Positions 1 to 9,741 of a DNA stretch of 64,000 nucleotides are shown here, one piece after another. The stretch is from Mycobacteroides immunogenum. GTDB lineage: Bacteria > Actinomycetota > Actinomycetes > Mycobacteriales > Mycobacteriaceae. Each line of letters starts with the position of its first letter. The stretch's first letter is position 1. The position numbers and the translations under genes are program-made. The stretch lies in NCBI RefSeq assembly GCF_001605725.1, contig NZ_CP011530.1, positions 1,240,001 through 1,304,000 on the forward strand, read 5' to 3'. The notes under the pieces are model-generated. The model was not told the DNA's origin, did not search any database, and saw nothing but the letters and a program-made list of their open reading frames with translations.

Positions 1-1580
<1,580 letters not shown>

Positions 1581-1603
1581 CCGGTTGGATCTGAGGCTGA
1601 GCT

Positions 1604-2245
1604 ATGGCGGAACCCAGGCGCCGCCCCGCGTCCGGTAGGTCGCGGGGACCAGCCCCGGCCGCGCGTAAGCGGGCGCCGGTCAAGCGCCCGGCGCAGAAGG
1701 TGGTCCGGGGTCCGGCGCGTAGCGGTCCGGCGGCACCGGCCAAGGAGGCGAAGTCCGGCGGAACGTCCAGCGCGGTAGCGGCATCGATCGAACGCAGTGC
1801 CGAGCACCAATCAGAGCAGCGGTTGGGGTCAACCGCGCGGCGCGCGGCAGTGCTGGCGGCGGTGGTGTGTGCACTGACGCTGACGGTGGCTGGCCCGGTG
1901 CGTACGTACTTCTCCCAGCAGGCCGAGAAGAGTCAGCTCGCCGCCGCGGAAGCCCAACTGCGCGATCAGATTGCCTCACTCGAGGACAAGAAGCGCCGGC
2001 TGGCCGACCCGGCCTACATCGCCGCGCAGGCGCGTGAGCGGTTGGGCTTCGTGATGCCCGGTGAGGTGCCCTTCCAGGTACAGCTGCCGAACACGCCCGT
2101 CGACGCCAAGCCGCAGAGTCAGGGGCCGGTGGACAACGGCAATCCCTGGTACACAAACCTGTGGCACAACATCGCGGACTCGCCGACGGCTATACCTACC
2201 GCACCGCCCGACGTTCCGCCCGCCCCCCCGGCGCCACGCCCGTGA
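1604..2245 (+). CDS. Septum formation initiator (FtsB/DivIC) family protein
   Basis: 213 residues: a basic, Ala/Pro-rich cytoplasmic N-terminus (about 1-80), one membrane segment (about 81-98), a coiled coil (about 104-132) and the DivIC signature ending RERLGFVMPGEVPF, then a proline-rich tail. FtsB-type proteins bridge FtsL and FtsQ in the divisome. The long basic tail is typical of the mycobacterial version (Rv1024-like, about 228 residues). It lies 23 bp after eno, and its TGA overlaps the GTG of the next gene, so translation is probably coupled. Confidence 0.9.
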   Translation: MAEPRRRPASGRSRGPAPAARKRAPVKRPAQKVVRGPARSGPAAPAKEAKSGGTSSAVAASIERSAEHQSEQRLGSTARRAAVLAAVVCALTLTVAGPVRTYFSQQAEKSQLAAAEAQLRDQIASLEDKKRRLADPAYIAAQARERLGFVMPGEVPFQVQLPNTPVDAKPQSQGPVDNGNPWYTNLWHNIADSPTAIPTAPPDVPPAPPAPRP

Positions 2246-2724
2246 TCGCCGAGGACGATATCGCCGCGGTCACAGCACAGTTGGGCCGCGCACCGCGAGG
2301 GATGCTAGAGGTTTCGTACCGTTGCCCCAACGGTGAGCCAGCCGTCGTCAAGACGGCCCCGAGGCTGCCCGATGGCACGCCTTTCCCCACGCTGTACTAC
2401 CTGACGCATCCGGCGCTCACGGCCGCGGCCAGCCGGTTGGAGTCGGGCGGTCTGATGCGCGAGATGACCGAACGTCTTGCCGCCGATGAGGATTTGGCTG
2501 CCGCGTATCGCCGCGCGCACGAGAGCTATCTGGCTGAGCGTGACGCGATCGAGCCGCTGGGAACCACCGTTACCGCAGGCGGCATGCCGGACAGGGTTAA
2601 GTGCCTACACGTGCTGATCGGGCATTCGCTTGCCGCGGGGCCAGGGGTGAACCCGTTGGGGGATGAGGCAATTCGAGCGCTTGCGGGCACCATGCCCGGT
2701 GTGCTTCCCGAGGTGTGGGCGTGA
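2242..2724 (+). CDS. DUF501 domain protein
   Basis: 160 residues, close to M. tuberculosis Rv1025 (155). DUF501 has no established biochemical function. Visible features are VSYRCPNGEPAVVKTAPRLPDG, a conserved FPTLYYLTHP motif and a C-terminal segment PDRVKCLHVLIGHSLAAG with Cys/His residues. The GTG at 2242 overlaps the preceding stop (GTGA), which fixes the start better than the longer in-frame extension from 2161 inside the FtsB-like gene. It is always found between FtsB-like and Ppx/GppA genes in mycobacteria, so a shared process is likely but unproven. Confidence 0.88.
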   Translation: MIAEDDIAAVTAQLGRAPRGMLEVSYRCPNGEPAVVKTAPRLPDGTPFPTLYYLTHPALTAAASRLESGGLMREMTERLAADEDLAAAYRRAHESYLAERDAIEPLGTTVTAGGMPDRVKCLHVLIGHSLAAGPGVNPLGDEAIRALAGTMPGVLPEVWA

Positions 2725-2750
2725 TTCGCGGCCGCCTTTTCTGCGCGAGC

Positions 2751-2797
2751 ATGCTCAAATGTGCGCAAAATTCGTCAAAAGGGGCACATTTGGGCAT
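2751..2797. promoter_or_regulatory. Interrupted inverted repeat upstream of ppx2
   Basis: atgctcaaatgtgc (2751-2764) and gcacatttgggcat (2784-2797) are reverse complements at 13 of 14 positions, separated by 19 bp. The repeat ends 21 bp before the chosen ppx2 start, which is where an operator or mRNA hairpin would act. The left arm also overlaps the perfect palindrome gagcatgctc. Binding partner unknown. Confidence 0.5.
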
Positions 2798-2818
2798 GTT
2801 GGTCGCCGGGGAGGTCCG

Positions 2819-3763
2819 GTGACCCGTGTCGCCGCCGTGGATTGCGGCACCAACTCGATCCGTCTGTTGATCTCGGATATCGACGAAGCCGGGCAGCTGA
2901 CCGATGTGCACCGTGAGATGCGGATCGTGCGGCTGGGGCAGGGCGTCGACGCGACGGGCGAGTTCGCGCCGGAGGCCATCGAGCGAACCAGGGTAGCGCT
3001 GGCCGCGTACACGGAGCTGATGAAATCACTTGGCGTGCAGCGCGTCCGCATGGTCGCCACGTCTGCCGCGCGCGACGTCTCCAACCGTGACACCTTCTTC
3101 GCGATGACGGCCGAGTTGCTCGGCACCGTTTGTCCGGGGGCTGTCGCGGAAGTCATCACGGGCACCGAAGAAGCGGCGCTGTCGTTTGCTGGCGCCGTGG
3201 GCGAGCTGGATTCGGCGGCTGAACCTTTCGTGGTGGTGGATCTAGGCGGTGGGTCCACCGAAACGGTGATCGGCGATAGCAGCGGCGTTAAGGCCAGCTT
3301 CTCCGCCGATATCGGCTGCGTGCGTCTCACGGAACGGTGTCTGCACTCGGACCCGCCGACCGCCGGCGAGATCGCGGCGGCACGCGCCGCTGTGCGCGCG
3401 CAGCTGGCGCGGACGTTTGAGATGGTGCCGGTGCAGGACGCGCGAACCTGGGTGGGGGTGGCGGGCACCTTCACCACGCTGGCGGCGCTGGCGCATCGTC
3501 TCGACGTGTATGACCCGGCGGCGATTCATCTCTCGCGCGTGCCGCTAAGTCGTCTGGCCGAGGTGACGGCCGCATTGATCGCGATGCCGCGGTCGGAGCG
3601 GGCGGCGCTCGGGCCCATGCATGAGGGCCGTGTCGATGTCATCGGTGGCGGATCCATTGTTGTCGAGGAATTGGTGCGGGAGTTTTCTGCGCGCGCTGGC
3701 ATTACCGAGTTGGTGGTCAGTGAGCACGACATCCTGGATGGCATCGCGATATCTTTGCGATAG
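2819..3763 (+). CDS. ppx2: Ppx/GppA family phosphatase (Ppx2-type)
   Basis: 314 residues. The actin-like ATPase fold motifs are clear: VDCGTNSIRLLI (phosphate 1) and FVVVDLGGGSTETVIG (phosphate 2), then GVAGTFTTLAAL and EHDILDGIAISL. Members remove phosphate from polyphosphate or convert pppGpp to ppGpp. The M. tuberculosis equivalent, Rv1026 (319 residues), has been studied as a second, weak polyphosphatase. The GTG at 2819 matches the family start; the in-frame extension from 2663 would overlap DUF501 and the inverted repeat at 2751-2797. Confidence 0.93.
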   Translation: MTRVAAVDCGTNSIRLLISDIDEAGQLTDVHREMRIVRLGQGVDATGEFAPEAIERTRVALAAYTELMKSLGVQRVRMVATSAARDVSNRDTFFAMTAELLGTVCPGAVAEVITGTEEAALSFAGAVGELDSAAEPFVVVDLGGGSTETVIGDSSGVKASFSADIGCVRLTERCLHSDPPTAGEIAAARAAVRAQLARTFEMVPVQDARTWVGVAGTFTTLAALAHRLDVYDPAAIHLSRVPLSRLAEVTAALIAMPRSERAALGPMHEGRVDVIGGGSIVVEELVREFSARAGITELVVSEHDILDGIAISLR

Positions 3764-3841
3764 CTCGCCCTTGTTCAATCCATTGTGAGCTGAGTCACAG
3801 TTGACAATCTTCGTGCCCCTCGACTTGACGCATGAGGAAAA

Positions 3842-3888
3842 TCAACTGACAGTTGAGATATCAACTCAATCTCATAACGGTTAGTTGA
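3842..3888. promoter_or_regulatory. Overlapping TCAACT/AGTTGA palindromes
   Basis: TCAACT at 3842-3847, AGTTGA at 3851-3856, TCAACT at 3861-3866 and AGTTGA at 3883-3888 form overlapping inverted repeats (spacings 3, 4 and 16 bp); another AGTTGA lies at 3799-3804. They fill the 195-bp gap before the hydrolase gene. The same TCAACT-N3-AGTTGA unit occurs once more in the window, at 7877-7891, in front of an XRE regulator gene. Confidence 0.55.
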
Positions 3889-3958
3889 AGAGACGCAGCG
3901 CCGCGTACGAGCCCGGATCAGCAAATGTTTGATTAGGTGCGGAAGGTTTGGTTTCCTC

Positions 3959-4849
3959 GTGTCAACTTCCATGTCGAAGGCCGATGTGCGTGAGATCGGT
4001 GTTTCGGAGACGGGTTTCGTACGACGATCGGACCCGGATGGCGCCCTGGTCGCCTACCGGACATATGGGCGCGCCCGACCGGGTGTGGTCGATGTGGTGT
4101 TGGTGCATGGCAGTCTGCAGAACTCGGGGGTGTGGTCCAAGCACGGCTACATCGCGCAGCTGTCCCAGCAGTACCGGGTGACCACCATCGACGTGCGCGG
4201 GCACGGCGCCAGTGAGAAACCTGATTACCCCGGCGGCTATGCCATCGCCTCCTCAGCGCGGGATGTGTGCGCCGTGCTGGACCAGCTGGGCGTGCGCCGG
4301 GCGCACTACCTCGGCTACTCGCTGGGCGGGCGGATCGGTCTCACCCTGGCGGCCACCGCACCGGAGCGGCTCACCTCTCTGGTGGTGGCGGGTTCCTCGC
4401 ACCGCCCGCAACGCGGTGCGGTAGACGTCTTGATCTTCCCGAATGCCATTCGCGTGGTTGAGGAATCGGGGCTCGCGGCCTTCATTGACGGTTGGGAGTC
4501 GCATCGTGGGCAGCGGATGACGCCGGGATTCCGCGCCACGATCGAGGCCCTGGGGCAGCGCGGATTAGCGGCTCTGCTGCGCCAGTGGGATGACGAGCCG
4601 GGTGTCACCGAAGAGGCCCTGCTCCAGATCGACACACCCACCCTGTTCTTTGCCGGGTCCGAGGACCCGATGCGGCTGGCCGAGTCTCGTGAGGCGGCGG
4701 TGCGGATGCCGCGGGCGTACTTCGCCTTGCTCGATGGCTGCAACCACGGGCAGACGGTGACCATGCGGGAGCGGATTCTGGATCGTGCCGAGGCGTTCTT
4801 CCGGCTCTCCGAGTTCTCCGATATCGAAAAGCTCCGGGTCGCCGGATGA
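3959..4849 (+). CDS. Alpha/beta hydrolase
   Basis: 296 residues from GTG 3959 (GGAAGG at 3941-3946; ATG 3971 is an alternative). The fold is clear: the VLVHGSLQNSGVW oxyanion segment, TIDVRGHGASEKPD, the nucleophile elbow GYSLGG, an acid in FFAGSEDPMRLAE and the catalytic His in LLDGCNHGQT. Substrate cannot be deduced; the set looks like a small-molecule esterase or haloperoxidase-like hydrolase. Its ATGA overlap with the next permease gene marks a two-gene operon, controlled by the palindrome cluster upstream. Confidence 0.85.
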   Translation: MSTSMSKADVREIGVSETGFVRRSDPDGALVAYRTYGRARPGVVDVVLVHGSLQNSGVWSKHGYIAQLSQQYRVTTIDVRGHGASEKPDYPGGYAIASSARDVCAVLDQLGVRRAHYLGYSLGGRIGLTLAATAPERLTSLVVAGSSHRPQRGAVDVLIFPNAIRVVEESGLAAFIDGWESHRGQRMTPGFRATIEALGQRGLAALLRQWDDEPGVTEEALLQIDTPTLFFAGSEDPMRLAESREAAVRMPRAYFALLDGCNHGQTVTMRERILDRAEAFFRLSEFSDIEKLRVAG

Positions 4850-5706
4850 GCGAGCGCCCCGGATTGGGGACTCTCGCCCGTATCGGCGTGCTGGGCGGCA
4901 TGTCGGGAGGGCTGCTCGGTGGTGGCACTGGCGTCATCACCGTTCCCTCCCTGGCGCGGGCTACCACCTTGAGCCGGGCCGTTATTCACGGAACGTCGAC
5001 GCTGCCCAATGTCTCTGCCGCCATCGCGGGCAGCACCGTCTACGCGTTGCACGGGGCGAGGGTTGATGTGGTCGCCGGTGCCGGCCTGATGGCGGGTGGT
5101 GTGATCGGAGCGGTGGTGGGCGCCAAGCTGGTGGCACGCATTCCGGAGTGGATTCTCAAGGCGCTGTTCGTGTTTGTGCTGTTGGCCACCGCCGCCAAAT
5201 TGTTGTTGAGTGCCGGGGGGATTGACCCTTCGGCAGGGGAGGCCTTGCTTCCCGGCGGGGTGCTGTCCCACGTACCGTCGGTGATCGCCATAGGCTCGGT
5301 CGTCGGTTTCGTGGTGGGCGCGTGGTCGGCGGCGCTGGGTCTGGGCGGCGGACTACTGACCGTGCCGGCGATGCTGGTGCTCTTCGGCTCCGAGCTTCAC
5401 GTCGCCGAGGGCACGTCGTTGATGGTGATGCTGCCCAACGCGCTCGTCGCGGCGGCCACCCACCTGCGGCAGGGCACGGCCGATGCGCCGATTGGCTTTC
5501 GCTTGGCGGTGTTCGCGCTGCCGGGCACGGTGCTTGGGGCGTTGTTGGCACTGGCGCTCAATGCGCGCTGGCTGGCACTGGTGTTCGGGTCCTACCTGGT
5601 GTTCATCGCGGTGCGCGAGATCGTGCGGGCTGTCAAGAGTTCCCGTGCGCGTAGGAAGACGAGACCAGATCCGGCGCCGGTGCCTCAGGTGTGTGTTGGC
5701 GGTTGA
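4846..5706 (+). CDS. Sulfite exporter TauE/SafE (TSUP) family permease
   Basis: 286 residues, strongly hydrophobic. It has the duplicated TSUP pattern: GVLGGMSGGLLGGGTGVITVPSL near the N-terminus and VGAWSAALGLGGGLLTVPAML in the second half, with about eight membrane segments. TSUP proteins move sulfite, sulfoacetate or related anions; the substrate here is unknown. Start ATG 4846 overlaps the hydrolase stop. The last 74 bp overlap the 3' end of the convergent membrane-protein gene, so the two transcripts must run into each other. Confidence 0.88.
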   Translation: MSERPGLGTLARIGVLGGMSGGLLGGGTGVITVPSLARATTLSRAVIHGTSTLPNVSAAIAGSTVYALHGARVDVVAGAGLMAGGVIGAVVGAKLVARIPEWILKALFVFVLLATAAKLLLSAGGIDPSAGEALLPGGVLSHVPSVIAIGSVVGFVVGAWSAALGLGGGLLTVPAMLVLFGSELHVAEGTSLMVMLPNALVAAATHLRQGTADAPIGFRLAVFALPGTVLGALLALALNARWLALVFGSYLVFIAVREIVRAVKSSRARRKTRPDPAPVPQVCVGG

Positions 5707-6820
5707 TCTGCTGGAGGTCTTGTGAAACGTCCAGCAGCCAGCGCAGTTCTTGCTTGCGGTTGGCGCCGGGAACCTCGCCGATGATCTTGGCGCCCGAACA
5801 TTTCTCGACCCGTGGCGCGGTGCGTTGTTGTTCGATTGCCGAATGGATCTGCCGGGCAGCCGATGTGGAGGAGGTGTCGTCGGCGATGTACGGGCGAATG
5901 GCGCTCAGGCCGTCGCGGATCTCGACGATCCTGCGGTAGAGCCGGTAGTTGTGATCACCGATCGCGGCGCTGGGCGGCGCCAGGGCGATTTGGGTGTTGC
6001 CCTCGTATAGGGCTGTCCACAGCGGTTCGAGCTGGCGGTGCCAACGGTAGGTTTGGATGCGCTGGCGCGCTGAGGAGACCAACTGTGAGAAGGACGGTCC
6101 CGCAAGGCCTATCACGATGAGGATCTGCCCGATCGTGGCGGCCAGCGGGGCCAGGCGCTGCCAGGAGAAGCTGTCATTGGTGATGATGCCGTAGATCGCC
6201 GAGTGCGCTCGCATGATGCAGAATGCCAGGCACATGGTGGCCCCGGCCGCGGTGAGGAGCATGCTGCGCCGTAACCACGCCACGTCGTGAAAACGGGCGT
6301 ACTGCAGGCATTTGATGATGATCAGGAGTGCGCCCAGCCCGTAGGTGATCAAGTAGATCAGCATGTACGCGACCCAGGCGGGTTTGTTGCTGTGCGAAGC
6401 GTAGAAGTCTTGGGGCAGTTCGGAGGTGGGTGCCACAAACCAGCAGAGGGTCAGCGCGCCGCCGATGGCCACCGCCATCCACACCCACAGTCGTGCGCGC
6501 TGAACCGCGCGAGGGCCGGATTCACCCCAGAAGGTGATGACCGTGAGAACACATGCGGTCCATGCCATACCGCCGGACAGATTCAGGACAAGCCGGCCCA
6601 TGTTGTGCACGCCCACCAGATTGTCGAATTTCTCGTACACAGGCGGCGTGGCCAAGGTGACGGCAATTCCTTTGAAGAGGAATGACAACAAGAGCGCGAC
6701 AGAGGCTGGGGGCCGCACCCGCGAGCGCAGCATGGCGGCCGCGACAACCACCACGGCGCCATAGCTGAAGACGGCCGCGACCGAATACGCGGCGGCGGAG
6801 TCTTCGAAAACTGACGTCAC
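5633..6820 (-). CDS. MAB_1171c-type membrane protein (putative transporter)
   Basis: 395 residues with about seven hydrophobic segments in the first 250, followed by a soluble C-terminal region (LYRRIVEIRDGLSAIRPYI). I recognise the actinobacterial family named after MAB_1171c, usually labelled putative transporter, function unknown. These genes are commonly preceded by an XRE regulator and an ImmA/IrrE-like peptidase, exactly the order here. It overlaps the peptidase gene by 4 bp (same strand) and the TSUP gene tail-to-tail by 74 bp. Confidence 0.75.
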   Translation of the reverse strand: MTSVFEDSAAAYSVAAVFSYGAVVVVAAAMLRSRVRPPASVALLLSFLFKGIAVTLATPPVYEKFDNLVGVHNMGRLVLNLSGGMAWTACVLTVITFWGESGPRAVQRARLWVWMAVAIGGALTLCWFVAPTSELPQDFYASHSNKPAWVAYMLIYLITYGLGALLIIIKCLQYARFHDVAWLRRSMLLTAAGATMCLAFCIMRAHSAIYGIITNDSFSWQRLAPLAATIGQILIVIGLAGPSFSQLVSSARQRIQTYRWHRQLEPLWTALYEGNTQIALAPPSAAIGDHNYRLYRRIVEIRDGLSAIRPYIADDTSSTSAARQIHSAIEQQRTAPRVEKCSGAKIIGEVPGANRKQELRWLLDVSQDLQQINRQHTPEAPAPDLVSSSYAHGNS

Positions 6821-7335
6821 GGCGCCGCCGGCACGCCTTCCAGGGTCAGTGATGCCAGGATCCGGCGCAGATTGGCATTCGTGATGGCGATCGGCCGGTG
6901 GCTATCGGGGCTGACGCGCTGTCCCATCATGGAGGCCAGCATCTCGGCCTCGACTTCCTGATCGTCCAGATAGGTTTCACGACAAAGAACTTCAGCGAGC
7001 TCACGCTTGCTCGAGCCGGTGTGTCCACACATCACGTGGCTCAGCTCGTGCAGGATGATGTGCTCACGGTGCATGGTGGTGGTGTCGCTGTCGTACACCA
7101 CATAGTCGGTGGCGTCGGTGCGCACCAACAGTCCGTGTACCCCGCTGCCCGACAGGGAGTAAGGGACCAGCTGGATATCGCGATTGCTCAGCTGGCTGGC
7201 GCGGGCACGGATATCCTCGACCGTGGTCAGCGACTCAAGCCCAAGGTCGGAGAGCTTGCGTGCGCATTGTTGATGGATCGCCTGAAGTTGGCGAGTGGAC
7301 CTCAGATCGGTTGTTGCACAACGCATCTTCGGCAT
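6817..7335 (-). CDS. ImmA/IrrE-like zinc peptidase domain protein
   Basis: 172 residues. The zinc-binding helix HELSHVMCGH (HExxH plus a downstream His) and the preceding YDSDTTTMHREHIILHELSH match M78/ImmA-type peptidases, which in phages and mobile elements cleave XRE repressors. A second acidic segment DDQEVEAEMLA could hold the third ligand. It sits 2 bp after the XRE gene and overlaps the membrane protein gene, so the three are almost certainly one transcript. Cleavage of the neighbouring XRE protein is an inference from the family. Confidence 0.75.
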   Translation of the reverse strand: MPKMRCATTDLRSTRQLQAIHQQCARKLSDLGLESLTTVEDIRARASQLSNRDIQLVPYSLSGSGVHGLLVRTDATDYVVYDSDTTTMHREHIILHELSHVMCGHTGSSKRELAEVLCRETYLDDQEVEAEMLASMMGQRVSPDSHRPIAITNANLRRILASLTLEGVPAAP

Positions 7336-7337
7336 GA

Positions 7338-7814
7338 TTACTGCCCGTTGCTGACCGAGTTGTCCACCGTAGGCAGGCCCTGGAGTGCCCGCACGTGATC
7401 CAGCACGGCGGCGACAGTTTCCAGGCTCTGCTTGTTCAGGCCGATCGCGCGCAACGCGATCAGCTCCACCTCATCCCGAGTGGTCTCGTCCAGGGCGCCC
7501 AGGCGCTCATCGAGCGAGTATGTGCGCTCGGGGTCGGTGAGGGCCGAGAGGGGGACGCGGAAGAAATCGGCCAGGGCGCCGAGCAGGTCGATGGCCGGGC
7601 GGGCACGCTTACCGGTGCGCAGTGCCGAAAGGTACGCGCCACCGACCTTGATGCCGGGGTTCGCCTTCTTGATGCCGTTGGCCACCTCGTCGTTGGTCCA
7701 CATACGCCCATCGGGCCGCCGGTGCGACTGAAACAGCGCATTGATGCGGTCAGCGAGGTTCGCATCGGCGGATTTGGCGTCCTGGGTAGGCGCCGGCGGG
7801 CTCGTGGTAGCCAT
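7338..7814 (-). CDS. XRE family regulator, EspR-like architecture
   Basis: 158 residues from ATG 7814. An N-terminal helix-turn-helix with the sequence WTNDEVANGIKKANPGIKVGGAYLSALRTGKRARPAIDLLGALADFF resembles the unusual long HTH of mycobacterial EspR; the C-terminal half (RDEVELIALRAIGLNKQSLETVAAVLDHVRAL) is helical and probably dimerises. It heads the cassette with the zinc peptidase and membrane protein. The palindrome at 7877-7891, 63 bp upstream, is identical in type to those before the 3959 hydrolase, suggesting autoregulation and a shared regulon. Confidence 0.8.
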   Translation of the reverse strand: MATTSPPAPTQDAKSADANLADRINALFQSHRRPDGRMWTNDEVANGIKKANPGIKVGGAYLSALRTGKRARPAIDLLGALADFFRVPLSALTDPERTYSLDERLGALDETTRDEVELIALRAIGLNKQSLETVAAVLDHVRALQGLPTVDNSVSNGQ

Positions 7815-7876
7815 GACACAAGTCAAACACCCATGTCGTCAGCCCTCAACGCGAGGGGGTCCACTAGGGGTGTGAT

Positions 7877-7891
7877 TCAACTCACAGTTGA
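7877..7891. promoter_or_regulatory. TCAACT-N3-AGTTGA palindrome
   Basis: TCAACTCACAGTTGA, perfect 6-bp arms with a 3-bp centre, lies between the acyl-AMP ligase stop and the XRE gene start. It repeats the unit at 3842-3856, making it the best candidate operator for the XRE cassette. Confidence 0.55.
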
Positions 7892-7899
7892 GGGTTGGA

Positions 7900-9741
7900 T
7901 CAGCTGTATACGCCCGCGAGGTACTCCGCTTGGCAGGCGCGGCGGGCGAGCTTGCCGCTTGTGGTGCGGGGGATCGCCCCCGCGGCCACCAACCTGACGT
8001 CGGCCACCGGCAGTGCGTGCGTGCGAGAGATCGCGGCCCGGATGGCCTCGATGACGGGTGCTTGTTCCGCCCGGCCCGATCCCGGAGCGCGTTCGGCGAC
8101 GATCACCAGGCGCTCGCTGATGTCGGCGATGGCGGCTTCCGCGAGCTGGTTGGCGGCGACGGAGAACGCGGCGACATACCCCGACCTGACGGCGGGGGAG
8201 GAGGCTGAGGCCGTCGCCTCGATGTCCTGCGGGTAGTGGTTGCGCCCGTCGATGATGACGAGGTCCTTGATGCGGCCGGTGACATACAGATTGTCGTTGA
8301 GATACACCCCGAGATCCCCGGTGCGCAGCCATTGGCTGTTTTCGGCGGTTCCGATCGCGTGGCTTGCCTGTGTGAGTCGTGCGTGCAGCCGGTTGTGGAA
8401 CGTTGCCTCGGTCTCGCGGCCGCGGCCCCAGTAGCCCCGGCCGACGTTGTCGCCATGAAGCCAGATCTCGCCGATTTCTCCTTCGGGGAGTTCGGTTCCG
8501 GTTTGTGGGTCGACGATCACCAGCCATTGGCTGGAAATCACCTGTCCGCAGGAGACATGGGGTACTGCGGTGGGGGCATCGGCTGAGACGGGGACGGCCC
8601 GGTCGTCGGCGAGCTGTTCCCGATCCAGATGGATCACGCTGGGGCGGTCGTGGATGCCGATGGTGGCGACGGAAAGCGTCGCCTCCGCCATGCCGTAAGA
8701 CGGCTTGATCGCGGAGGCCGGGAATCCGTACGGGGCGAAGGCCTCGGTGAATTTCTCGATCGCGGAAATGGTGACCGGTTCGGATCCATTGAGCAGACCT
8801 GCGACATTGCTCAGATCCCAGGTTTCACCGGCGGGCGGCAGTCCGCGCTGTGCGGCGAGTTCGAAGGCGAAGTTCGGGGCAGCGGCGAACACCCGCCCGT
8901 AGGCGGATTCGGCGGCAAGCTGTTTGACCCATCGGCGGGGACGCCGTACGAACGCCAACGGGGACATCAGGGTGATGTGACCGCCGCACAACGGGGGAAA
9001 CAGGATCATGATCAGGCCCATGTCGTGATAGAGCGGCAGCCAGCTCACGCTGCGGATGTCCATGTCGAGGCCGCCGGCCAGGATCATCTGCAGCACGTTG
9101 GTACAGGCCGCGCGGTGCGTGATCTCCACGCCGGCCGGGGTGCGGGTCGAGCCCGAGGTGTACTGCAGATAGGCGAGGTCGTCGGTATCGAGTTCGGCGG
9201 GGGTGAAGGTGGCCCCCACCGAGTCGGGTACGGCGTCGATGGCGATCACTCGTGGGCGCCGCTGGCGGGGCAGCTTGCGCAAGAAGGCGTTGACCGACTC
9301 GGCGGCGGCATCGGTGGTGAGGATGACCGAAGGGGTGGCGTCGGCGAGCACCGCGTCGAGGCGTTCGGTGTGGCCGGGAAGTTCGGGGGCGAAGAGGGGA
9401 ACCGCGATGTTCCCAGCCTGGATGGCCGCGAAGAACCCGATGACGTAGTCGAGGCCTTGTGGCGCCAAGATCGCGACCCGGTCACCCCGGGCGGTGACCT
9501 GCTGCAGACGGGCGCCGATCGCACGCATCCGGGTGTTGAGCGCGTCCCAGCTCAGTTCGATGGCCACGCCGTCGTCGTCGCGCGTGAAGTCGAGGTAACG
9601 GTAGGCGGCGGTGGTGGCGAACTCGGCGATGTTGCGTTCGAAGTTCGAGAGCAGTGTGGTCCCGGGCGGCAGATCGATCGAGCCGGCGGCGTCCAGATAG
9701 TTCTCAATTCCGCTCTGGCGAACGGCGACTCCGTCTGACAT
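7900..9741 (-). CDS. Long-chain fatty acyl-AMP ligase (FAAL, FadD32-like)
   Basis: 613 residues from ATG 9741. It activates fatty acids as acyl-adenylates, normally for loading onto polyketide synthases. Motifs: LAYLQYTSGSTRTPAGVEITH (P-loop), SWLPLYHDMGLI, KPSYGMAEATL, WLRTGDLGVYLNDNLYVTGRIKDLVIIDGRNHYPQDIE and the C-terminal IPRTTSGKLARRA lysine. The sequence is close to FadD32 throughout, but no PKS gene is adjacent, so the partner is unknown. Start chosen after an AGCAGGAT site; a 10-residue longer form from 9771 is possible. Candidate operator repeats lie at 9861-9901. Confidence 0.92.
   Translation of the reverse strand: MSDGVAVRQSGIENYLDAAGSIDLPPGTTLLSNFERNIAEFATTAAYRYLDFTRDDDGVAIELSWDALNTRMRAIGARLQQVTARGDRVAILAPQGLDYVIGFFAAIQAGNIAVPLFAPELPGHTERLDAVLADATPSVILTTDAAAESVNAFLRKLPRQRRPRVIAIDAVPDSVGATFTPAELDTDDLAYLQYTSGSTRTPAGVEITHRAACTNVLQMILAGGLDMDIRSVSWLPLYHDMGLIMILFPPLCGGHITLMSPLAFVRRPRRWVKQLAAESAYGRVFAAAPNFAFELAAQRGLPPAGETWDLSNVAGLLNGSEPVTISAIEKFTEAFAPYGFPASAIKPSYGMAEATLSVATIGIHDRPSVIHLDREQLADDRAVPVSADAPTAVPHVSCGQVISSQWLVIVDPQTGTELPEGEIGEIWLHGDNVGRGYWGRGRETEATFHNRLHARLTQASHAIGTAENSQWLRTGDLGVYLNDNLYVTGRIKDLVIIDGRNHYPQDIEATASASSPAVRSGYVAAFSVAANQLAEAAIADISERLVIVAERAPGSGRAEQAPVIEAIRAAISRTHALPVADVRLVAAGAIPRTTSGKLARRACQAEYLAGVYS

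Noticed and set aside
8629-9738. 369-codon frame antisense to the acyl-AMP ligase
   Set aside because: Low-complexity Gly/Arg/Asp product, no ribosome site, opposite a gene with clear ANL motifs.
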